Positions 56,064 through 64,000 of a stretch of 64,000 nucleotides of DNA are shown one piece after another. This DNA is from Triangularia verruculosa (taxonomy: Eukaryota > Ascomycota > Sordariomycetes > Sordariales > Podosporaceae). Position 1 is the first letter of the stretch; each line of letters starts with the position of its first letter. The position numbers were made by a program, and so were the translations under genes. Location: contig MU864002.1 in NCBI GenBank assembly GCA_033296885.1, positions 40,290-104,289 of the forward strand, in the 5' to 3' direction. The notes beneath the pieces were generated by a model. It had not been told where the DNA came from, made no database searches, and saw only the letters and a program-made list of their open reading frames with translations.

Positions 56064-57232
56064 ATGCGCCATATTAAGGCTCTCCTCCCCCTCTCTCTAG
56101 CCTCCCTAGGAGCAGCAGAGATCGTCGGCCAATGGACGGCCTGGGAACTCACCCGGACCTGTTTCGATAATGGTACCTCCTGCACTTACCATATGGCCCT
56201 GGATCAGAACCCCATCGCCAAAACCGATCTCAGCACCTGCATCTGGGACGTCGTCTCTTTGAATCCCTTCTTCAAGCCTGCGAACCAGACAGACTTCACC
56301 AACGTGAAATGCGGCCAGAGGCTCTCCATAAACGGTGGCTGGAGCAACATGGGTTTCTTCACCATTGTCACCACCGACACAGCGGCCAACGCCTACGCCT
56401 TCTTCGGGTTCACCGACGAGGAAATCAGGAACGGCAAGTCCGCTACCCCAAGGCAAAGACCTGCCTACCGAGTCGGGACTTTCAACAAGGATGAGCGTCC
56501 TGACTTGGGCTTGGGTATGTTGAAGAAGATGAAGACGGAGAAGAGAAGGCCTGCCATCTCTCTGGAAGCAAACCAACAGCAAAGCGACTCTTCATTACAC
56601 AAGATGAAAAGCTTGATGAAGATGGGAAAGAGATCAAGCCCCGTCCTCAACGCGAAACCATTGGAGAAAAAGCAGGGACACTTTCGCCCTGAATCTTCAA
56701 AGAGGAGACAGAGCATCCCATCGCAGAACCACCCCCGCAACCACAACCAAGCCCCCGCCACCTCCCCCGACTCCAACCCCGAATCCCAACCCACAACCGA
56801 CCAACAAACCTGGCAAATCCACTCCCTAACCCGCCGTAATCCCCCCCCCCCCCCTTTAATCCCGGTTACCTCTTCCACTAACCAGCTATAGTAACCAACC
56901 CCCCCCTTAACCTAACAACCTTCACCTTCTCCCTCCTCTCCCCGGGCCTCAACACCCCCCTCGCAAACTGCACCATCACCATCCCCTCCGCCTCCCCAAC
57001 CCAAAGCTGGTACGGCCAACGCTGCGACCCCCTCCTCAACGCGTACACCGTCGGATGGGGCTACAACCCCGACACCGACTCCGCCGTCATGACCATCTGC
57101 CGTCCAGGAACAGGAATGGCTTGGTTCGGATGGAACGCTGTTGCCGGAGCACAACAGCAACAGCAACAACAAAACGAGGTGAGGTTCGGGGATTCGAGGA
57201 GGGAGGGTGTGCACCGGGGGGTTTGTACTTGA
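56064..57232 (+). CDS. Secreted Cys-containing protein with low-complexity insert
   Basis: Predicted secreted protein; family not recognised by name. Two exons, 56064..56835 and 56892..57232, give 370 residues. The 56-base intron (GTAATC, a C14 run, branch CACTAACC, CTATAG) is needed to reach the Cys/Trp-rich end; without it the frame stops at once at 56889-56891. The N-terminus MRHIKALLPLSLASLGAAE is a signal peptide. Two ordered parts follow: residues about 20-150 (QWTAWELTRTCFDNGTSCTYHMALDQ, CIWDVVSLNPF, CGQRLSINGGWSNMGFFTIV, AYAFFGFTDEE) and about 270-350 (FTFSLLSPGLNTPLANCTITIP, SWYGQRCDPLLNAYTVGWGY, MTICRPGTGMAWFGWN). Between them lies a Lys/Ser/Pro-rich insert of about 115 residues. 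Six or more Cys suggest disulfides. The tail is Gln-rich. Confidence 0.85.
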
Positions 57233-57800
57233 TTATTCATTCAATTTCGGTGTGTGACTTACATGGAAAGAGAGAAAAAAAAAGGAGGTTGTGGTTTTAG
57301 TATTTGTTTACCTACCTGGCTGTATCTGAAAGACTGAAAAAAAGAAAATGCAAGTTTATTTGAAGGATGGGCTAGCAGCTGTCATTATGCTATTTTTAAA
57401 TTCATCACTTGCGTGTTTCGAATATATAAAGAATATCTGTATCATGCAACAACATTCTACCAACTCCAATACCTGACAAAATCGGTGCATTCTGTGCAAT
57501 CATCACACTCACCCCTGAATACTCTCCCCATCCACATTTTCCACATCAACTTCCAGAGACTTGACCAAATCGTTTGGATACCAAATTTTTTCAAAATAAT
57601 TACAAAAAACTCTACACAAAAAGCAAAGGTATTCATTCCCCATCCCGCTTTCCCCCCCTTCAACCATTCCCCATTAGCCAAACGCCTATCCATGACTTTT
57701 GACTCCATATGTATCCAGCAAATATACCCAACCCACCACCCAAAACACCATGCCTTCAGTGAAACCCCCAAAAAGTAAAACCCAAAGCACGATATCAAAA
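57233..57800. other. Convergent intergenic region
   Basis: 570 bases, A/T-rich after 57300. Only short frames. No gene seen. Confidence 0.4.
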
Positions 57801-59503
57801 CTACCGCAAGGCCAATTCAGGAAACATCCTCGCAATCTTATCCGGGTTCCCAAACTCCGTCCTCGCCGGCTCCGGTGAAACAGGACTGACATCGCTCAAA
57901 TACGGCCCCAACATCCCCGCATGTCCCCCCGCATCCACCGCGCTCAGCGACGCCCGCTTCTTCTTGATGTTGCCCTGCGCCGGGGGATTCTGTCTCGCCG
58001 TCGCCGTCGTGGGAACATCAGGTGCTGCTGCTGTCGGAGCTGGTGGTGGCACACCTCCTACAAATGTAGAGCTCGACTCGGAGTGAGACAGCGGTGTTCT
58101 CGTCCGGGGAACAGTCGAGTCTTGAGATGTGCGGGGGGTGTTATAGGGAAAAGTAGGAACCTTTGGCCCGAGAAGACGCTTCTGTGGGTGATTCTGCTCG
58201 TTCCTCTGCGGTTGAGGCACGCAAGATGGACCGCAAGTTGAGGGGCCGGCGATGGTGGGAATAGGACCGGAGATGCCAGCTCGGAGGGTGGTCTTTTCGT
58301 TGGCCGAGAGACCTCGCGCGCGGACAAAGGCGGCTGAGCGGCGGTGTTGAGGGTTACGGTCATAATATTGGTCCTTAATGGGATGAATCATGACCGTCTG
58401 ATTGTGGATCGTGAGGATGGAGTTGGTTGGGACGTTGACCCAGTTTTCTATGGCACGGACAGTCAGTTTGAGAAGCTTGGGTGGTTTAGAAGATAGGAAT
58501 GCACATACCTCTCTCGAAGGATAGGGGTTCACTGGCGACCAGCACCACGTCTGCCCCCTTGTCGCTTCGCTCCATTTGGTAGTCTCTCTTGTCCGGAGTG
58601 GGAGCCCTGGTCTCCCAGAGAGTGCCGGAGGAATAGTACAAGCTTGCGGCTTCGTCCGAGGCACTACCGACGTAACGGGTGCAGATGACGCTGTGGCCGT
58701 CTGACACGGCAAAGTTGAGCAGGCTTCTGGTGTCGACGTTCTCGGCGTGGATTACGCTCTCAGGAATGTTGTCGATCAGCTCGTTGATGATGGCAATCGT
58801 CTTGAGCATCGCCTTTCTGAGTACGGTTGGTCCGAACCCGTCTGCTGGTTGAGAGCTGGGGTCGTGTCCCATGCGCTCGAGGGTGTCCAAGAACAAGGCA
58901 AACGCCCATTCACTGTCGGTCCCTCCAACAACTCCAAGATACCACTTGTCGGCCAACCTTTCACCGAGCCTCCGCTTGATTTGCTTCCAGCCGCCGACCC
59001 CGCCATTGTGCATCCAGATCAAGCTCCCGTGGGAGAATGGGTGGCAATTGTCTTCGCTGAGCGAGCCCTCGGTTGTGGCGCGGACATGGGCAAAGATGAG
59101 GTGGGAGGCAGTCTTGGAAGCCAATCGTTGGAGGTTGACGCAGTTCCAGACGGGTGTGGTCGAAGTGAAGAGGCAGGGCGCGGCGCCCAGCTTGGGGTCG
59201 GTGTAGAAGCCAAGGCCGAACCCGTCGGCGTTGTTTTGGCCACGTCGAGTGTCCTGTAGAAGAGGTGTAAGCCCAGGCCGTTTGTCGTGCTTGGTCTGCT
59301 CGCGTGGTACTCACCAGTCGGAGGCGTGAGTCAAATGACTGCTTCAGGATCGAGTGCGCCGGGTCGAGCACCAGCTTCGAAAGCAAGATCTCGTCGCTCC
59401 CTTTGTAAACCTAGATGATGGACAGTCTGTCAGTGTCTTCTTCCTTCATGGAGAACGGCCAAAGTATATGGCGCATCGAACAACATACCAGGAACCGGCA
59501 CAT
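57801..59503 (-). CDS. DUG3: Class II glutamine amidotransferase, DUG3-like
   Basis: Dug3 is the amidotransferase-domain subunit of the yeast Dug2-Dug3 complex that cleaves glutathione's gamma-glutamyl bond. Four exons, complement(57801..58447, 58509..59253, 59315..59410, 59489..59503), give 500 residues. The first exon is only 15 bases (MCRFL) and carries the N-terminal nucleophile Cys2. Introns are 78, 61 and 61 bases. The class II fold is clear: VYKGSDEILLSKLVLDP, RRGQNNADGFGLGFY, HLIFAHVRATTEGSLSEDNCHPFSHGSLIWMHNGGVGGW, and VGGTDSEWAFALFLDTL. The junction SFERENWVNVPTNS is the usual end of the domain. The last 180 residues are a disordered Pro/Ser/Thr-rich extension that makes the protein about 140 residues longer than yeast Dug3 (357 residues). 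Divergent from MGM1. Confidence 0.93.
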
Positions 59504-60566
59504 GGTGATGGGGCCCAGGACGGAGCGGGCCGGTGAGTGTTCGGATTGGGCGATATGCTCGATATATCGGAACTGGTTGCAGAGTGGCTTGTAGAGAAGG
59601 GGAGATAGTTGTTAATTCGCTGCAGGAAAGCGAACTGGGAGGACTGGGGGGTGGTTCGACAGCCTATTATGGAAGAGACGAGACGAGTCGAGGCAGGTCC
59701 CCTGGTTCGCAGGGCTGACGAAATCGGCCAAATCGATGGCGGAACGAAACCCATCTATCTTAGCGCAGTACCTAAAGTCTGGGGTGCATGTTGCGACCGC
59801 CGCTGTAACGCGCCTACCACGACGCTTTTGTTTGATCCAAAGAGGCGGTATGAGCCTAAAATTGGTTGGGGAAGTGGTAATCGTGTCTTTTATTTTCTCA
59901 TAGCCAGTATGTAGCCGTAATCTCGACGTCTTCATCGAGTGAGGCCCAGCTGTTCCTGTATCTCACTATCTCAGGACCCTGTGGTCTGGATCCCGAGCTG
60001 GGCCCATGCTTGTTCATCTTATCGGTCTCTTATCGCCGCCCGACAACTGTTTGCTTCTGTGCTTGATGCTGCCACTCGCCTACTGGCGTATTCAAGACCC
60101 ATCAAAGTCGCCGACCAGGATCATGTCGCAGAGCCATTTTGTCTCGCAGCGTTTTTCGGGGGCGTTCGATGACGTGCTCCGGGGCCTCCTTATTACGGAG
60201 CAATGTTAACATAACTCTCGCCAAAATAGGCGTCTCTAAATGATACTTGCACGTCAGGGTCTCATGATCATGCAATTAAGCCGTCTTAGCTGAGGGGCAT
60301 GTGGCGGTGAATGCAATAATCTCGCCCTCCCAGTGTCTGCCGTGGGGTCGGTCTTGGCAAACCCCAAATGCACCACATGCTATCCAAGCCCAAAGCTAGG
60401 AGCACCACGGTCCAAATCACTGATTTGCCCATCTCATGCACCTCCTCAACCAACCCCTCCGACAACTAAAAGAACAAGACCTGCGATACCCTCACCGTCT
60501 GCGGACTCGACGCCTGTCCCTCGAACAGCTTCGTATGCGTGCTAGCAACCAGAACCCCCGTTTACC
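59504..60566. promoter_or_regulatory. Divergent promoter region, DUG3-like / MGM1
   Basis: About 1.06 kb between divergent start codons. No supportable gene. Includes a short inverted repeat GCTCCG...CGGAGC near 60176-60201. Confidence 0.45.
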
Positions 60567-63460
60567 ATGAGCGCACAGCTCCGCGCCGCCGGGGCGATTG
60601 CCCCCGTCGCCCGTCGCGTCGGTCTGCGAGCCATCCGCCAGTTCCATCAGCTGCCCACCGGCGGCATCCAGAGGGCCGACCTCGCCGCCCGTGATCTCCG
60701 GAGGTCTGTACAGTTCCCGGCCAAGCTGTACCACAATGCCGTGATGGTGCGGAACGCCTCGTTTGTGCGGCTGCTGCCCAAGCTGGCCATCAAGTTCGTC
60801 CGGATTCCCGCCCTATTTGGCGGGCTGATGCTGGGTGCCGCGGGATGGGTTCAATATCAAGCTATCCGTAAGCCTTGAATATACCAGCGTTACAATAAGG
60901 CGGAAGCTAACAAGACGTAGAGCTGGGCAACTCTGCCACCGAGATGTACACAAACGTAAAGACTGGAGTGACCGATACTGTGTTCGCTGTGTGGGGAACC
61001 GCCACGGATATAGCCAACCAGACCAAGAACGGATTCAACGAGAAGAAGAGCCAGTTCACGATGCCAGAATGGCTGGACAATATCATGAAGGGAGAAGGTG
61101 CCGCTGGAGAGGGCTCAGGAGGACCAAATGGTGGGCGGGAACCACCAAAGCAATCTAGACTGGGCGGTAGTGCTGCTGCTGCCGGAGCTTCAGCGGCAGC
61201 CTATGGTTATGGGGCCGCTGATGAGGAGGACGACCGTTCGCCAGAGGAGGTTCTGAAGGACGACCACATGATGTACATCACCAAGCGGATGATCGAGATT
61301 CGAAACCTCCTCTCGCGAGTTGGGCAGTCAAGCAGCGTCACCCTACCGTCTATCGTCGTTATTGGTTCACAATCATCCGGCAAAAGCTCAGTGCTAGAGG
61401 CTATTGTTGGTCACGAGTTTTTACCCAAGGGCAGCAACATGATCACTCGCCGACCGATCGAGCTCACCCTGGTGAACGACCTGCAGGCGAAACAGGATTA
61501 TGGCGAGTTCCCCGATCTTGGTCTTGCGAGAGTTACCGACTTCTCCCTGATTCAGAAGACTTTGACTGAGCTCAACCAGTCTGTCCCAGAGTCTCAGTGT
61601 GTGTCTGATGACCCTATCCGGCTTACCATTCACTCCCCAAGAGTGCCTGATCTTTCACTGATTGATCTTCCCGGGTACATCCAAGTTGCTGGTGAGAACC
61701 AGCCCCGCGAACTGAAGCGCAAGATCTCTGAGCTTTGTGACAAATACATTCGGGGCCCCAACATCATTTTGGCTATTTCTGCTGCCGATACCGATCTGGC
61801 CAACTCTACTGCCCTCCAGGCCAGCCGCAGGGTCGACCCAAGAGGCGAGCGGACAATTGGTGTTATTACCAAGATGGATCTGGTAGATCCAGAGAAGGGT
61901 GCTGCCATTCTCGGTGACAAGCAGTATCCTCTCCGGTTGGGCTATGTCGGTGTCATCTCCAAGATGCCTGTTCAGACTGGTGGTCTCTTCAGAAGAGAGA
62001 GCAGCAACCTGCTGGCCAGCATCAACAAGAACGAAAGGGCTTTCTTCAGCTCGCACCCGGAAGAGTTTGGTCCTAACTCGGGGGCCGCTACGGGCACCAT
62101 CACTCTGCGCAAAAAGTTGATGCATGTGCTGGAGCAGCAAATGTCTTCCAAGCTTACCGAGACGACTGATGCCATCACCCGTGAGCTCGAAGAGACCACT
62201 TACCAGTTCAAGGTTCAATACAACGAACAGGCCATGAGCGCCGAGTCTTACCTTGCCGCCAGTCTGGATGATTTTAAGCACCAGTTCCACAACTTTGCCA
62301 ACACTTTTGGCCGTCAACAACTTCTTGAGCTTCTCAAGGATGCTCTCGACCAGAAGGTCCTGGATCAACTCGCTGCGAGATACTGGAACAAGCCCATCGA
62401 GGACCTTTTCATTGCCCCAGTCGAGCCCGACAGCCTTGCCGATCTCCCCAGGGCTGACCCCAAGTCGCCGTACTGGCACCGCCAGCTCGACACGGCCTGC
62501 TCTGGCCTCACTCGTCTCGGTGTCGGCCGTGTTGCCGCCACCGTCGCCTCCAACGCCGTGCAAGCCAATATTGACAAGCTCCTTGACAAGTCCTCCTTTT
62601 CCAAGCACCCCTCTGCCCGCCAGGTGATCAGTGAGGCTGCTGCCACTGTCCTTGCTGACAGGGCATATGCCACTAGCGACGGAATTGAAATCTCGCTGAA
62701 GCCATACAAGTTTGATCCTGATATTCAGCCTAACGAGTGGGAGAAAGGACGGGAGCATGTGGTTGGTGTGCTGCAGGGAGAGCTCGAGCAGTGCCAGAAT
62801 GCGCTCAAGGGCCTGGAGAACTCGGTTGGCGGGAGAAAGAAGCTGAGGGAGGTGATGAGCTTTGTTGATAAGGCGAGGAAGGGGGAGATTATTATTGAGG
62901 GCGATCATCCCAGTGGTGCGGGTGGTTTCAGTGCGGCGTTGCTTGCGAGAGGTATGTTTCTTTGTCCCGTTTTTGTTACCTTGGCAATCTGGCTAACGTC
63001 CCCTCCAGGCCGCGAAGCCGTCTTCCTCCGCGACCGCGCCGACATCATCAACATGCGGATTGTCGCTTCGAAGTCCCGCAAGTGCAAGTCCCTCGAGAAC
63101 AAGTACTACTGCCCAGAAATCTTCCTCGATGCGGTAGCCACCAAGCTCGCACAGACAGCGGTGCTCTTTCTCAACGTGGAGATGTTGAATGATTTCTATC
63201 ATCGCTTCCCCAGAGAGGTCGAGACCAAGTTGAACGAGTACATGAACAGCCACGGCGGGAACGGGCTGGAGAAATTCGCGAGGGAGGACCCAAAGATCAG
63301 GAGACACTTGGACTTGGTCCAGAGGAAGGAGTTGCTGGAGCTGGTGTTGATGAAGATTCAGGACTTGCATCGGTTTGATGCGGCTGGGAATGTAAAGGCG
63401 GATAGGGACTATCTGAAGAAGAATGGGAGGGCTGGGCAGAGGGGGAGGTGGGCATTTTAA
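60567..63460 (+). CDS. MGM1: Mitochondrial dynamin-like GTPase MGM1 (OPA1)
   Basis: Dynamin-related GTPase of the inner membrane needed for mitochondrial fusion and cristae. Three exons, 60567..60867, 60921..62951 and 63009..63460, give 927 residues; introns are 53 and 57 bases. The second intron is stop-free and a multiple of three. The N-terminus is basic (RRVGLRAIRQFHQ), then a membrane anchor (PALFGGLMLGAAGWVQYQAI, about 85-103). An Ala/Gly-rich stretch near residues 190-210 (GSAAAAGASAAAYGYGA) is a candidate for the rhomboid-cleavage region, by position and composition only. The GTPase domain follows: G1 GSQSSGKSS, switch GSNMITRRPIE, G3 DLPG, G4 TKMD. The C-terminal stalk carries SRKCKSLENKYYCPEIF and a coiled end. 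Length and order match fungal Mgm1. Confidence 0.96.
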
Positions 63461-63585
63461 GGGGTGATAGTAAAGGGGAAGAGAGGACATATGGGTATGG
63501 CTGGGATAGGAAAGGGAAAGATGGGAGGCTAAGGCGTCAACAAATTGTTGGTTGGTTCGGTTTCTTTTTTTGTTATTTATGATGA

Positions 63586-63802
63586 TACTCGTTGGGCCTA
63601 CAGAATCGGCTGCCAACCCTATGCGGACCTCTCCGTCGTTTCTTTTCAAAAGATCGATGATGAAAGATCTAGTAGCCTTCGCCTTAACGAAAGATTCATC
63701 ATCGATCTTTCGTTGGGACGAAGGCTACCAAATCTTTCATCATCGATCTTTTGAAAAGAAACGACGGAGAGGTCCGCATAGGGTTGGCAGGCCCAACGAG
63801 TA
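63586..63802. mobile_element. Fold-back element (MITE-like) after MGM1
   Basis: A 217-base hairpin-forming sequence 126 bases after the MGM1 stop. Outer arms of 13 bases match perfectly (63586-63598 with 63790-63802, TACTCGTTGGGCC). Main arms of 56 bases are identical (63611-63666 with 63734-63789). The stem continues 27 bases further (63667-63693 with 63707-63733) with five mismatches, all transitions, around a 13-base loop (63694-63706). Twelve bases are inserted on the left (63599-63610). TA occurs at both outer ends, as for a TA target-site duplication of a Tc1/mariner-derived MITE. It has no protein coding capacity of its own. Confidence 0.8.
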
Positions 63803-64000
63803 GGTGTTGGGAGGAGTTTTTGGCTTTTTTGGGTTAACAAGCAAGTAAACTTGGGAATGAATGATGTTTGGAGTTTCTTTTATATAGTGTTTTAGATGTT
63901 AAAATAGCACGCGGTGGACAAAAAAATTGGTACTGCAAATGCCCCCCCACCACCACATCAAACACCACCCACACATCAAAACTCAACGAAATACAGCCAT
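63803..64000. other. Window end, no gene seen
   Basis: A/T-rich sequence and C-rich tract after the fold-back element; no gene recognised. Confidence 0.4.

Noticed and set aside
63545..63840. Pair of similar short proteins on opposite strands after MGM1
   Set aside because: They are two readings of the same inverted repeat, not genes.

Overview
The window is nuclear DNA of a filamentous ascomycete (Pezizomycotina). The gene set and architecture fit a Sordariomycete, probably of the Sordariales, but the species cannot be named from sequence alone. The evidence is: protein genes with short introns (about 50-65 bases, one of 181) with GT..AG ends and CTAAC/CTGAC-like branch sites; CAAAATG-type start contexts; a fungal U6 snRNA; an RGS-LOV gene of the type described in fungi; and a fully housekeeping gene set without operons. 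All spliced models below were worked out by hand and keep an open frame, except the RGS-LOV locus, whose frame is broken.

Layout from left to right: NatB acetyltransferase NAA20 (-, 12-634); an acidic uncharacterised protein (+, 1883-3211); nitronate monooxygenase (-); a conserved uncharacterised protein (-, 5415-6788); taxilin (-, 7824-9634) divergent from the mitochondrial presequence protease CYM1 (+); ornithine decarboxylase with a long upstream leader (+, 16172-17648); U6 snRNA (+, about 18152-18250); a PRPP synthetase of the insert-bearing type (+); an Eht1-like alpha/beta hydrolase (-) divergent from a second M16 metalloprotease (+); a rhomboid protease (-); a Ser/Asp/Lys-rich protein (+); a small membrane protein (-) divergent from TFIIE-alpha (+); cohesin SMC1 (-) divergent from the GPC acyltransferase GPC1 (+); the APC/C activator CDH1 (-); an RGS-LOV blue-light receptor gene with two frame breaks (+, 49190-51231); a single-pass membrane protein (-); a secreted protein (+); a DUG3-like glutamine amidotransferase (-) divergent from the mitochondrial dynamin MGM1 (+), followed by a 217-bp fold-back element.

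No biosynthetic cluster, transposase, CRISPR array or integrated virus was seen. Functionally the genes are unlinked core functions: mitochondrial protein turnover and fusion (CYM1, MGM1), chromosome segregation and cell cycle (SMC1, CDH1), transcription and splicing (TFIIE-alpha, U6), polyamine and nucleotide synthesis (ODC, PRS), glutathione and lipid turnover (DUG3-like, GPC1). The most unusual points are: the TFIIE-alpha frame continues for 119 codons past a single TAG; the RGS-LOV gene is broken twice, once right beside its photoactive cysteine motif; the fold-back element lies just after MGM1; three stop-free introns are multiples of three, one of which would insert a hydrophobic stretch into MGM1; and many genes switch from C-rich to G-rich on the coding strand along their length. 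Five stretches of about 1.7-3.2 kb show no supportable protein gene.
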